64,000 bases of DNA from Actinoallomurus liliacearum (GTDB taxonomy: Bacteria; Actinomycetota; Actinomycetes; Streptosporangiales; Streptosporangiaceae), in NCBI RefSeq assembly GCF_039542035.1, contig NZ_BAABHJ010000002.1:310001-374000 (forward strand), given 5' to 3'. Shown here in pieces: positions 25,726-34,386 of the stretch. The notes below the pieces were generated by a model. That model was not told the origin of the DNA, searched no databases, and worked only from the letters and a program-made list of their open reading frames with translations. How positions within the stretch are numbered: position 1 is the stretch's first letter; every line of letters begins with the position of its first letter. The translations under genes and the position numbers were made by a program.

Positions 25726-26829
25726 ATGAACGACACCCTCCGGCTCGGCCGGATCGGCGGCGTGCGCGTCGGCGTCAACTGGACCGTCCTGGTGATCTTC
25801 GCGCTCATCACGTACGGCCTGGCCGGCGAGCAACTGCCCCACGCGTACAAGGGTCTGCCCCCGCTGTTCTACGCGCTGGGCGGGCTGCTCACCGCCACCG
25901 TGTTCCTGGCCTCCCTGCTGGCCCACGAGTTGGCGCACGCCATCGTGGCGCGCCGGAACGGGCTCACGGTCACGGGGATCACCCTGTGGCTGCTCGGCGG
26001 CGTCGCCCGGTACGAGGGCGAGCCGGCCACCCCGGGCGCCGAGGTGCGCATCGCCGGTTCCGGACCGCTCGTCAGCGTGCTGCTGGCGGCGGCGTTCGGC
26101 ACGGCGTCGGCCGCCCTCCTCCTCACGGGGGTGGACGGCATGGTGAGCGGCTGCGTCACCTGGCTCGCCCTGATCAACGCGCTCCTGGCGGCCTTCAACG
26201 TGATCCCCGCCGCGCCCCTGGACGGCGGGCGACTCGTCCACGCCCTGCTGTGGCGGATGTCCGGCGACCGGTTGAAGGCGACGCTGCAGACCACCCAGGT
26301 CGGCCGCGCGTTCGGCTGGGTGACCATGCTGACCGGCTTCTACATCGCCATGTGGAGCGCGGAGGGGTTGTGGCTCACGCTCGTCGGCTGGTTCCTGATC
26401 ACGGCCGCCGGCCTGGAGGCCGGACAGGCCCGCGTCCGCGCGCGGCTCGACGGCATCCCGATCCGCCGGATCATGACCCCGGATCCGTTCACCGTGCCGA
26501 GCTCCATGCCGGTCGCCGAGTTCCTGCGCGAGATGCTGCCCCGGCACCGGCATTCCGCCTATCCGGTCGTCGACGAAGGCGTCGTCCACGGCGTCGTGAC
26601 CACCGAGCGCATCCGCCGGGAACCGCCCGAGACCCCCGTCGGCGCCCTCGTGGAGGACGCGGAGCGGACGGCGGCCGAGACGCCCCTCACCGAACTGCTG
26701 GCCCGGCTGGCCCGCGAGCGCCTTCTCGTCTTCGACGGCGACCGGCTCGTCGGCATCGTGACCCCCCACGACCTCACCCGCGAGCTCGAACACCTCGCCC
26801 GCGAGGTCCCGGGCTTCCCGGCACGCTGA
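25726..26829 (+). CDS. Site-2 protease (M50) with CBS domains
   Basis: 367-residue intramembrane metalloprotease. Zinc motif HELAH at residues 67-71 lies in the second helix and NVIPAAPLDGG near 161-171 supplies the third ligand; about residues 245-360 form a CBS pair (IPIRRIMTPDPFTVP; ERLLVFDGDRLVGIVTPHDLTREL). This is the SpoIVFB-like class, whose CBS domains sense ATP/AMP. Such proteases cut membrane-bound anti-sigma factors or other tail-anchored proteins. ATG 25726 follows an AAAAGGCGG ribosome site. Its 3' end overlaps the convergent EamA gene by 56 nt. Confidence 0.93.
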   Translation: MNDTLRLGRIGGVRVGVNWTVLVIFALITYGLAGEQLPHAYKGLPPLFYALGGLLTATVFLASLLAHELAHAIVARRNGLTVTGITLWLLGGVARYEGEPATPGAEVRIAGSGPLVSVLLAAAFGTASAALLLTGVDGMVSGCVTWLALINALLAAFNVIPAAPLDGGRLVHALLWRMSGDRLKATLQTTQVGRAFGWVTMLTGFYIAMWSAEGLWLTLVGWFLITAAGLEAGQARVRARLDGIPIRRIMTPDPFTVPSSMPVAEFLREMLPRHRHSAYPVVDEGVVHGVVTTERIRREPPETPVGALVEDAERTAAETPLTELLARLARERLLVFDGDRLVGIVTPHDLTRELEHLAREVPGFPAR

Positions 26830-27724
26830 CGGCCGCCCGCTCCCCCCGGCGAGGCGCCCGGGCCACGATCACCCCGGCGACGATCAGCAGGCCGCCGGTG
26901 ACGGTGTTCCAGCCGAGCGGCTCGGCCAGCAGCACCGCCCCCAGCAGCGTGGACCACAGCGGAGTCAGGTACGTCACCGTCGATGCGACCGTCGGCCCGG
27001 CCGCGCGGATCACGCCCAGGTTGATGATGTACGCCAGGCCGGTGCCGACGGCGCCGAGCCCGACCAGCGCCGCTGCCGCCGCCGGCCCCGGCCAGGTCGG
27101 CGGGCCCGCCACGACCGGGGTGACCAGGGCCAGTTCGGCGGTCGCGCACAGGATCTGTACCGCCGAGAGCGCGACGACCGACTCCCCACCCCCGGCGAAG
27201 AAGCGCCGGGTGTAGGTGAAACCGGCGCCGTAGCAGACGGTCGCTCCCAGGCAGGCCAGGCTGCCGCCCAGCGTGCCGCCGTCGAATCCCCGCCAGACTC
27301 CCAGGACCAAGAGCACGCCGCAGAACCCGGTCGCCAGTCCGATCGACCGCCGTGGCGTCGGCCGCTCCGCGGGGATCACGGCGACGGCGAACAGCAGCGT
27401 GGTCAAGGGCGTCGTGGCGTTCCAGACGCCCGCCACGACCGAGCTCACCCGCGTCTCCGCGTACGAGAACAGCGCGAACGGCACGGAGTTCAACAGCGCG
27501 GCCACCACGAACGCGTGCGCCCACACGCGCCGGCCACGAGGCAGGGGCGCCCGCCGTACGACGCACACCGCGCCCAGCGCCGCCAGCCCGAACAGGCACC
27601 GCCACGACGCGACCCACAGCGGCGCGACGCCCGCGTCGACCGCCACCTTGATCAGGGCGAAGCTCGAACCCCAGATCATCGACAGCACCACGAACCCGGG
27701 CACCCATCCCGCCGTCCGCTCCAT
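26774..27724 (-). CDS. EamA/DMT-family exporter
   Basis: 316 residues with two EamA repeats and ten helices (WVPGFVVLSMIWGSSFALIKVAV at the start; ASTVTYLTPLWSTLLGAVLLAEPLGWN near the end of repeat two). RhaT/YdcZ-like exporters of this sort release amino acids or metabolites. ATG 27724 is the true start; the frame stays open far upstream only as a shadow of the LysR gene. It is divergent from that LysR gene with a candidate operator between, the common DMT-LysR arrangement. The C-terminal tail is basic and overlaps the site-2 protease stop. Confidence 0.9.
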   Translation of the reverse strand: MERTAGWVPGFVVLSMIWGSSFALIKVAVDAGVAPLWVASWRCLFGLAALGAVCVVRRAPLPRGRRVWAHAFVVAALLNSVPFALFSYAETRVSSVVAGVWNATTPLTTLLFAVAVIPAERPTPRRSIGLATGFCGVLLVLGVWRGFDGGTLGGSLACLGATVCYGAGFTYTRRFFAGGGESVVALSAVQILCATAELALVTPVVAGPPTWPGPAAAAALVGLGAVGTGLAYIINLGVIRAAGPTVASTVTYLTPLWSTLLGAVLLAEPLGWNTVTGGLLIVAGVIVARAPRRGERAAVSVPGSPGPRGRGVRARG

Positions 27725-27765
27725 CAGTCCTCCCCCGCGCCGCGCTACACCGGTCATGCGACGCG

Positions 27766-27788
27766 ATCTTGCAGCGGAATGCGAAGAT
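27766..27788. promoter_or_regulatory. LysR-type dyad ATCTT-N13-AAGAT
   Basis: 5-bp arms at 27766-27770 and 27784-27788, placed midway in the 105-bp gap between divergent EamA and LysR genes, as expected for an LTTR site. Confidence 0.5.
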
Positions 27789-27829
27789 GAGTCCAACAAG
27801 TGGCCACACCGCCTCGATGAGAAAGACTC

Positions 27830-28714
27830 ATGAGCCTCAACCTCAGCCAGCTGCGGGCGTTCGTCGCCGTACTGGACCACGGCGGCTTCGGCGCCGCCGC
27901 CGACGAGCTCGGGGTCAGCCAGTCCGCGATCTCCCACTCCGTCGCCGCACTGGAGCGCACCCTCGGCGGGGCCGTACTGACCCGGCACGGCCACCCCCGC
28001 CCCACCGCGTTCGGCGACTCCATCCTCGGCCACGCCCGCGCGGCCCTCGCGGCGGCGGTGGCCATCGCCGACCTGGCCGCCCAGCGCGACGGGCTCCCGG
28101 CCGGCGCCGTACGGCTCGCCGCGCCCACCACGGTCTGCCAGGGCCTCCTCCCCCGGCTGATCCCCCAGTGGAAGACCGAGCTGCCACGCGTCGACGTCGC
28201 CGTGTTCGAAGGCGAGGACGACGAGGTCGCCGACTGGCTGGCCCGCAGCACGGTCGACCTCGCCATCCTCGTCGACCCGCCACCGGGCCCGGGCACGGCC
28301 CTGGCCGAGGACGCCTTCCACGTCCTCCTCCGCGAGGACCACCCGCTCGCCGGAGAGCCGGGCATCGGCCCCGCCGACCTCGAGGACGACGCGTTCCTGC
28401 TGTCCTGCGGAGGGTGCGAGCGACACCTCCGCGAGCTGTACCGTCGAGCGGGCACGCCGCTCTCCCCCACCCACCGCATCCGCGACGTGGGCACCCTGCT
28501 GGCCATGGTCCGCGCGGGGATCGGGGTCACGATCGTGCCCGGACTCACCGCCGCGATGCTCGTCCCCGGCCTGGTGATGGTGCCCGTACGGCCCTCGATC
28601 AGCAGGCGGCTCGTCCTCACCGGACCGGTCGACCGCCCCTGGCACCCCGCCGTCACCGCCCTCGTCGGCGCGGCCGGACGCGGCGCGGACACACCTTCCC
28701 CGCACCCCGAATGA
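27830..28714 (+). CDS. LysR family transcriptional regulator
   Basis: 294 residues. The winged helix is at about 5-62 (LSQLRAFVAVLDHGGFGAAADELGVSQSAISHSVAALERTLG) and the periplasmic-binding-like effector domain at about 90-290. LysR proteins usually activate the divergent gene in response to a small molecule, here the EamA exporter. ATG 27830. No unusual features. Confidence 0.94.
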   Translation: MSLNLSQLRAFVAVLDHGGFGAAADELGVSQSAISHSVAALERTLGGAVLTRHGHPRPTAFGDSILGHARAALAAAVAIADLAAQRDGLPAGAVRLAAPTTVCQGLLPRLIPQWKTELPRVDVAVFEGEDDEVADWLARSTVDLAILVDPPPGPGTALAEDAFHVLLREDHPLAGEPGIGPADLEDDAFLLSCGGCERHLRELYRRAGTPLSPTHRIRDVGTLLAMVRAGIGVTIVPGLTAAMLVPGLVMVPVRPSISRRLVLTGPVDRPWHPAVTALVGAAGRGADTPSPHPE

Positions 28715-28743
28715 ACGTTCAGCCGCCACCCGACAGGCGATCA

Positions 28744-28759
28744 TCGAACAGATGTTCTA
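28744..28759. promoter_or_regulatory. Actinobacterial SOS (LexA) box
   Basis: TCGAAC-N4-GTTCTA matches the actinobacterial LexA consensus TCGAAC-N4-GTTCGA at 11 of 12 arm positions. It lies 11 bp upstream of the radical SAM start codon. Confidence 0.8.
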
Positions 28760-28769
28760 AAGTGAGGGT

Positions 28770-29777
28770 ATGCGTTGGGACGCGTTGGCACTGGACGGCG
28801 AGGACCCTGGCCTGTTCGGGAGCCCGGTGACGGTCGACACCCCGGAGTTCCGCGGGATCACCTTCCACGAGATCAGAGCCAAGTCGATCATCAACCGGGT
28901 CCCCGCCGCCTCCCGGGTCCCGTTCAGCTGGACCATCAACCCCTACCGAGGCTGCAGTCACGCATGTGTTTATTGTTTCGCCAGAAACACCCATAAGTAC
29001 CTGGATTTCGACACGGGTCGGGATTTCGACTCGCAGATCGTGGTGAAGGTGAACGCTCCAGAGCTCGTACGTCGGGAGCTCGCCGCGCCGAAGTGGGCCG
29101 GGGGCCACATCGCGATGGGCACCAACGTCGACTGCTATCAGCGGGCGGAGGGCCGCTACCGGCTGATGCCGGGCATCATCGAGGCGCTGCGGGACGCGGC
29201 GAACCCCTTCTCCATCCTTACCAAGGGCTCGCTGATCCTGCGCGACCTGCCGCTGCTGGAAGAGGCCGCCGACCGCACGGAGGTCAGCGCGGCCGTGTCC
29301 GTGGGCTTCGTCGACAAGGAGCTGTGGCGGCTGCTCGAGCCCGGCACGCCCGGCCCCCTCAAACGCCTCGAGGTCTGCGCGACGCTGAACGAGCACGGCA
29401 TCGGCTGCGGCGTCCTGATGGGCCCGATCATCCCCTACCTCACCGACACCCCACGCCAGTTGGAGGCGGCCGTGCGCCGGATCGCCGAAGCCGGCGCCAC
29501 CTCCGTCTCGGCGATCGCCCTGCATCTGCGCCCCGGCGCCCGCGAGTGGTTCACCCGTTGGCTCCGCGAACACCACCCCGAGCTCGTCGCACCGTACGAG
29601 CGCCTGTACGGCCGCGGCGCCTACGCGCCAAAGGACTACCAGCACCGCATCGCCCAACGCGTCAAGGACCTCGCCGACGAGCACGGCATCGGCGGACGCC
29701 GCAACGTCCGCCGCCTCCGCACACCCCCGCCCCCACCACAGCGCCGCCCCGAGCCCGAACAACTCACCATCCTGTGA
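28770..29777 (+). CDS. Rv2578c family radical SAM protein
   Basis: 335 residues. The 4Fe-4S motif is CSHACVYC (Cys62, Cys66, Cys69), followed by ARNTHKYLDFDTGRDFDSQIVVK, a hallmark of the Rv2578c/SplB-like family. These proteins are relatives of spore photoproduct lyase but their substrate is not settled. A LexA-type box just upstream suggests DNA-damage induction, which fits a repair role. The C-terminal 25 residues are a proline-rich tail. ATG 28770 stands directly before the typical MRWDALALDG N-terminus with a GAGGG ribosome site. Confidence 0.92.
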   Translation: MRWDALALDGEDPGLFGSPVTVDTPEFRGITFHEIRAKSIINRVPAASRVPFSWTINPYRGCSHACVYCFARNTHKYLDFDTGRDFDSQIVVKVNAPELVRRELAAPKWAGGHIAMGTNVDCYQRAEGRYRLMPGIIEALRDAANPFSILTKGSLILRDLPLLEEAADRTEVSAAVSVGFVDKELWRLLEPGTPGPLKRLEVCATLNEHGIGCGVLMGPIIPYLTDTPRQLEAAVRRIAEAGATSVSAIALHLRPGAREWFTRWLREHHPELVAPYERLYGRGAYAPKDYQHRIAQRVKDLADEHGIGGRRNVRRLRTPPPPPQRRPEPEQLTIL

Positions 29778-29930
29778 CCGACTCGTGCAGACGCCGGTGA
29801 GGCGACACAGCCGCCAACCCGACTCGGGCATCAGGCCGTCGAAGGCCTCTGGTTTCCGCTGCCTGGGGAACTACAGTCCCTGCAACCGACCAGCGCGACC
29901 GTTTTGTGGCGTACGGAGAGATGACCGACC

Positions 29931-30233
29931 ATGGATGACTTGAAAACCGAGCTCGATGCGATCACCGACCGCCTCGCGCAGCTGGCAAAGCGCGTCCACG
30001 CGCTGAAGCCGTTGAGCACCGCACAGATGGACCAGCTCGCGGCGTACATGGCCGAGGTCGCACACCACGGTTACCAGATCGCCAATGACCTCGCAGACGC
30101 CGGCGAGAAGACGGTGCCCGACTTGGACGTCGAGGCGGACGCGACCCACGCAGCGAACGTCTTCGCAGCCGCAGAAGGGTTCGCCAACCATACGACCAAG
30201 GCCCTCCGCCGGATTCCACGCGAGCGTCCGTAG
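29931..30233 (+). CDS. Small helical protein of unknown function
   Basis: 100 residues, predicted all-helical and amphipathic (LDAITDRLAQLAKRVHALKPL, then MDQLAAYMAEVAHHGYQIANDLADAG). I do not recognise a family. Codon use is GC-rich but somewhat less extreme than neighbours. A GGAGAG lies 13 nt upstream of ATG 29931. It is followed after 74 bp by a broken GntR gene, so the two may once have been a regulator pair. Confidence 0.6.
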   Translation: MDDLKTELDAITDRLAQLAKRVHALKPLSTAQMDQLAAYMAEVAHHGYQIANDLADAGEKTVPDLDVEADATHAANVFAAAEGFANHTTKALRRIPRERP

Positions 30234-30307
30234 GCCCTCGACGACCTGAGCGAGAGCCCTGCCGCGCTGCCGAAGCATTCGACACGTACAGACGAGTTGA
30301 GGAGCCA

Positions 30308-30430
30308 GTGGCGGAAACCCCTTTGGCGCCCTGGACCCCACGAGCGACCGAGCTGTGTTCCGCCAGATCGCCGACCAGCTTCGCGACGCCGTCCAGCGAG
30401 GCACCTTCCCCGAAGGCGGCACGTTCCTGG
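30308..30430 (+). pseudogene. GntR family regulator, 5' fragment with frameshift
   Basis: A ribosome site (GAGGAG) and GTG 30308 lead to MAETPLAP, then the frame must slip to give LDPTSDRAVFRQIADQLRDAVQRGTFPEG, which is the start of a GntR winged helix (normally followed by LPSE and the recognition helix). After 30430 the similarity stops. Both the slip and the loss of everything beyond about 40 codons mark it as dead. The call rests on a short match. Confidence 0.6.
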
Positions 30431-30507
30431 TGGGGTCTGGCTCAAACGAACCCCGACCTCGGCGACGAGTGTCTTTGCCCTGATCTGCCGTGCTCCCACC
30501 CGGCCAA

Positions 30508-30536
30508 TTGCATATCTGTAACGAAGCATTTACGGT
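30508..30536 (+). promoter_or_regulatory. Promoter of the EF-hand gene, leaderless type
   Basis: TTGCAT (30508-30513), exactly 17 bp, TACGGT (30531-30536); the GTG start at 30545 is 8-9 nt further, so the mRNA would begin at or next to the start codon. Confidence 0.65.
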
Positions 30537-30544
30537 ATGTAGTT

Positions 30545-31096
30545 GTGACTGAGCCTCAAGATCTCAAGTACCGTCAGTGGTTCAGGGGTGCCGATGTCGA
30601 CGGCGACGGGTTCATCACCCGGCGGGACGTCCGGATGATGAGCGAGCGTTACATCGCCGCTCGTGGCGCCGCGCCGGACTCCGAGACCGCTCGTCGACTC
30701 AACGACGGGATGGACGGGTTCTGGACGAACGTGATCGCGCCGATGGATCAGGACGGTGACGGGAAGGTCGATCTGCGGGAGATGATCGCGGGCTTCCGGC
30801 GGGTCCTGACCGACCCCGCCCTGTACCCGCAGCAGATCGCGCCGATCACCAACCTCTTCTTCGACCTCACCGATCTCGACGGAGACGACAAGATCGATCA
30901 GGGCGAGTTCCAACTGATCTACGACGCGGTCGCCGACGTCCCCGGCGAGGACTGCGCGGAGGTCTTCGCCACCTTGGACCTGGACGGCTCGGGTGCGCTG
31001 GACCGCGCCGAATTCCACAAGGCGGTCGCGGAGTTCTTCTACGGCAACGACCCGCACGCCCCCGCCAACCACCTGTTCGGCAAAATCGCCGACTGA
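30545..31096 (+). CDS. Calerythrin-like EF-hand calcium-binding protein
   Basis: 183 residues with four EF-hand loops: DVDGDGFITRRD (about residues 15-26), DQDGDGKVDLRE (about 74-85), DLDGDDKIDQGE (about 117-128) and DLDGSGALDRAE (about 151-162). Loops 1, 2 and 4 keep the full set of acidic ligands; loop 3 has Asp instead of Gly at position 6. The length and spacing match calerythrin of Saccharopolyspora and its relatives, cytosolic calcium buffers or sensors. The frame is open far upstream, but GTG 30545 sits at a leaderless promoter and starts the family N-terminus. Confidence 0.92.
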   Translation: MTEPQDLKYRQWFRGADVDGDGFITRRDVRMMSERYIAARGAAPDSETARRLNDGMDGFWTNVIAPMDQDGDGKVDLREMIAGFRRVLTDPALYPQQIAPITNLFFDLTDLDGDDKIDQGEFQLIYDAVADVPGEDCAEVFATLDLDGSGALDRAEFHKAVAEFFYGNDPHAPANHLFGKIAD

Positions 31097-31346
31097 CGAG
31101 GCCCCTTGCCCGCAAAGCCGCGCGACGATCACGGCACCGTGAAGGCATCCTGATCGTCTCCTGCGCGCGGTGAACAGTGCCGTCGCCCAGCTCGCGTCTG
31201 GGTGCCAGTGTGGCCGCAGCCGATGGATGCGGTACCAGGGCCTAACCCTCTGGAGTTCCGCGCGTCACGGACCGGTCAGACCCCTCGCCAATGACGGTGA
31301 AGGGTCGTGATCACCGATCGGCTCACGCGATTTCGAGAAGTTCGCC

Positions 31347-31515
31347 TTGGGCGTCTACACGCTGCCGGACCTGCCGTATGACTACGCGGCGCTGGAACCT
31401 GCGATGACAGGGGAGATCCTGGAGCTGCACCACGACAAGCACCACGCCGCCTACGTCAAGGGCGCCAATGACACCCTCGAGCAGCTCGCAAACTTGCCCG
31501 AAGAGGCAGGACGCT
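31347..31515 (+). pseudogene. Fe/Mn superoxide dismutase, 5' fragment
   Basis: About 50 codons of a superoxide dismutase: YTLPDLPYDYAALEPAMTGE, LELHHDKHHAAYVKGANDTLEQLA, including the first metal-binding His of the HHDKHH region. From about 31495 the sequence leaves the family and the frame runs on into the end of a convergent gene before stopping at 31580. Only a quarter of the normal about 200 residues remains and three of four metal ligands are gone, so it cannot be an enzyme. Start is TTG 31347, unusual for this family and possibly decayed. Confidence 0.85.
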
Positions 31516-31522
31516 TTTTGTC

Positions 31523-33835
31523 TCAATGCTCGAGGCTTGGTGGTGAAAAAGCGAGCACATCGGGAAGGGGGTCGTCGTAGACCTCGACGTCGACCAGCGC
31601 ACTGAGAGCACTCGGTCCTTGGGACAGGCGCGAGCACGGTCGATCCGCCGTGAGAACGTTCGGGTTGCCGTGGCGGTCCGATGTTCCGCTCAGGCCTGGC
31701 TGGACCGGATCCCACCACGCTCCCGTGGACAGTTGTACGACGCCCGGCATGACGTCGTCCGATAGGACTGCGCCCGCGAGACAGCTACCTCGGTCGTTGT
31801 AGACGCGTACGATCATGCCGCTCTCGATGCCGCGCGACGCGGCGTCCAACGGATTGATCGTCACGGGCTCACGACCACGGATCTTTGAACTGAGGCTGCG
31901 GCCACCATTGTCGTACTGGCTGTGCAGGCGTGAGGCGGGCTGGTTCGAGATCAAGTGCAGCGGGAATCGATCCGCCGCATCGGCACGAAGCCACTCCACT
32001 GGTTCAAACCACTTCGGATGCCCGGCGCAGTCGTCGTAGCCGAACGAGTCGATCTCCTCGGAGAAGATCTCGATCCGGCCCGACGGCGTCAGCAGGGGGA
32101 AACGCTGCGGGTCTGAGCGGAGGGCCTCGAAACTGCCGGGAAACGGTCCGGTCACCGCCGGCAGCTCAGCGGTGGAGCTTCGCCAGAAGTCGTCGAAGCT
32201 CGGCAAGGCGGCATCGCCGCCGAGCTTGGCCCTCGTCTGCTCGTAAAGGTGTCGGACCCATTCGATCTCGGAGCGCGATTCTGTGAACTCCTGCTCGTAT
32301 CCGAGCCGGGAGGCCAAGGCGGTGAAGATCTGGTGATCGGTGCGCGACTCGCCCGCCGGCTCACGGACTTTCGGCATCGCGACGAGGTGGGGGTCCGAAA
32401 ATCCGGCGGCGAAGTCGTCGCGCTCCAAGCTGGTGGCGACGGGGAGGACGATGTCCGCGAACTTGGCCGTGGTGTTCCACCAGGCTTCGTGAACCACCAC
32501 CGTGTCAGGGGTCTGCCAGGCACGGGTCAACCGATGAAGATCTTGGTGGTGGTGGAACGGGTTCCCTCCGCACCAGTAGATCAGGCGAAGCTCGGGCAAC
32601 GTGAGGCGCCGGCCGTCGTAGTCGATGACCTCACCCGGATGCAGCAGGGTATCGGCGATCCTTGCAACAGGGATGAAATCCGGAACGGGGTTGGGAACCT
32701 CGGGTATCGTCGCCACGAAGGCGCGGTCTGGGGCAACGCCTGTCGCGTCCATCGTCGCGTAACCTGCGCCCCAGCCGCACCCAGGCCGACCCATCGAGCC
32801 CGCCATGGCGGCCAGCACGACAGACATCCAGATCGGTTGTTCGCCGTGGTCTGCCCGCTGCACCGCGTAGTTGACCATGATGAGAGAACGTTGGGTGGTG
32901 AGGCGGCGAGCGAGGTCGGTGATCGCGTCGCGACTTATGCCCGTGATCTTCGCGGCCCAGGCAGCGTCCTTCCGGATGCCATCGACCTCGCCGACCAGGT
33001 AGGAGGCGAAGCGGTCGAACCCGACGCAGCACCGGCGAAGGAAGTCCTCATCGTGCCACCCGTTGACCAGCATCGTGTGTGCGATGCCGAGCATCGCGGC
33101 GGTGTCGGTGTTGGGGATGACGGACAGCCACTCGGCGTCGAGGAAGCCGGCGACGTCGCTGCGGATGGGGCTGATGTTCACGAACCGCACCCCAGCCTCA
33201 CGGCACTGGCGTTGCAGGTTCTGCGTCTGGTGCCTGGCCAGCCCACCAGGGTTGATTTGGCTGTTCTTGAGGGCCAGCCCTCCGAACGCCACCACAAGCT
33301 CACAGCTCTCGGCTATCTCGTCCCACATCGGCATCCGAGTCTGGTAACTCCACGGATGGCCGCCGATCACATGAGGGAGGATGACCTCCAAAGCCGCAGT
33401 GCTGTAGGTGTTGCGAGAGTCGGTGTATCCCCCGCCTAGCGCCAGGAACCGGTGGAGTTGACCCTGCGCGTGGTGGAACCTGCCCGCACTCGCCCAGCCG
33501 TAGGATCCGCCGAACACCGCGCTGTTTCCGTGCTGTGAACGAACTCGACGGAGTTCACCGCTCACCAGTGTGATCGCATCGTCCCAGCTCACCTCCACGA
33601 AGGCGGCTATGCCTCTGGCCGTGTCATGGGCGCGCGGCTCGCCGTTCAGCCAGCCCTTGCGCACCGCGGGGCGCAACACGCGGGCGCTATCGTCGGCGGC
33701 TGCCACCATTCCGGGGCCGATAGGCGATGGACTGGGGTCATCGTGCCTCGGCTCGATTCGCACCAACCGGCCGGAATCGACTACGGCGATGAAACTACCC
33801 CAGTGCGTCGCAACCGACATGCGTCGCTCCACCAT
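31523..33835 (-). CDS. Molybdopterin-dependent oxidoreductase, BisC/TorA type
   Basis: 770 residues, full length for the DMSO-reductase family. Motifs: ATHWGSFIAVV start, GGSYGWASAGRFHHAQ with the Mo-ligand Ser about residue 116, IYWCGGNPFHHHQD, and the end HGNPNVLTADRPCSRLSQGPSALSALVDVE. There is no N-terminal Fe-S Cys motif and no Tat signal, as in biotin sulfoxide/methionine sulfoxide reductases, which are cytosolic. Likely reaction: reduction of S- or N-oxides. It appears intact although both neighbours are broken. It starts 4 bp after the stop of a metX-like remnant. GC content is a little below the window average. Confidence 0.9.
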   Translation of the reverse strand: MVERRMSVATHWGSFIAVVDSGRLVRIEPRHDDPSPSPIGPGMVAAADDSARVLRPAVRKGWLNGEPRAHDTARGIAAFVEVSWDDAITLVSGELRRVRSQHGNSAVFGGSYGWASAGRFHHAQGQLHRFLALGGGYTDSRNTYSTAALEVILPHVIGGHPWSYQTRMPMWDEIAESCELVVAFGGLALKNSQINPGGLARHQTQNLQRQCREAGVRFVNISPIRSDVAGFLDAEWLSVIPNTDTAAMLGIAHTMLVNGWHDEDFLRRCCVGFDRFASYLVGEVDGIRKDAAWAAKITGISRDAITDLARRLTTQRSLIMVNYAVQRADHGEQPIWMSVVLAAMAGSMGRPGCGWGAGYATMDATGVAPDRAFVATIPEVPNPVPDFIPVARIADTLLHPGEVIDYDGRRLTLPELRLIYWCGGNPFHHHQDLHRLTRAWQTPDTVVVHEAWWNTTAKFADIVLPVATSLERDDFAAGFSDPHLVAMPKVREPAGESRTDHQIFTALASRLGYEQEFTESRSEIEWVRHLYEQTRAKLGGDAALPSFDDFWRSSTAELPAVTGPFPGSFEALRSDPQRFPLLTPSGRIEIFSEEIDSFGYDDCAGHPKWFEPVEWLRADAADRFPLHLISNQPASRLHSQYDNGGRSLSSKIRGREPVTINPLDAASRGIESGMIVRVYNDRGSCLAGAVLSDDVMPGVVQLSTGAWWDPVQPGLSGTSDRHGNPNVLTADRPCSRLSQGPSALSALVDVEVYDDPLPDVLAFSPPSLEH

Positions 33836-33838
33836 GCA

Positions 33839-34334
33839 TCAACTCCGCTGGTAGTAGTCCCCGCCGTGCCAGCCGGGGCCGTCTATGGTGGCCTTGATCT
33901 GGTTGTAGCCCTGCGCGATCATCTCCGCCGTCGTGTACGCGGTGCAGCCGATGGCCAGACCGCAAGGTGTCGATCGCCCGGCCGGGCCCGGCCATCGTCC
34001 CCCGGTCCGGAGTCGAATGGGTCGCGCCGGCTTCGCCGGCGACGTGGCTGTCGGCGCTGAAGGGATGCCCGATCCAAATCGCGTTCGAGGCATCGACGTT
34101 TAGCTCACCCCAGGTCTCGAACGGCAGCGTGAAGTCCGGCAGGACCTGATCTCGTTCAAGTGCCAGGTCACCGGGGCACCAAAAGAACTGCCGGTGGCCG
34201 GGCGCGCCCCCTTCGCGCCAGGCCCCAGTGACCAGCATGCAATCAAGTGGAGCGGATGCGAGGACAGTGCGCGAGGCTAACGGTCGATCACCAGCCACCA
34301 GAGAACCAGCCCTCCACTCTCGATGAGCGGACAA
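33839..34334 (-). pseudogene. Homoserine O-acetyltransferase (MetX)-like remnant
   Basis: The first part (from about 34240) reads VLPDFTLPFETWGELNVD, ASNAIWIGHPFSADSHVAGE and GPGRAIDT, the N-terminal signature of MetX-type acyltransferases. Near 33965 the frame shifts and the remaining codons read AEMIAQGYNQIKATIDGPGW plus HGGDYYQRS and stop, which fits a point about 130 residues further into the family. The nucleophile Ser region is missing. It is therefore a gene with an internal deletion, frameshift and lost 3' half. Confidence 0.65.
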
Positions 34335-34386
34335 CGAAAATCCTAGACGAGAGGCCTCCGGCCTACTAGGCCGTGTATCGGAAGTG

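Noticed and set aside
25066..26793. 575-codon - strand frame opposite the site-2 protease
   Set aside because: No recognisable domain, composition of an antisense frame, overlapped by two firm genes.
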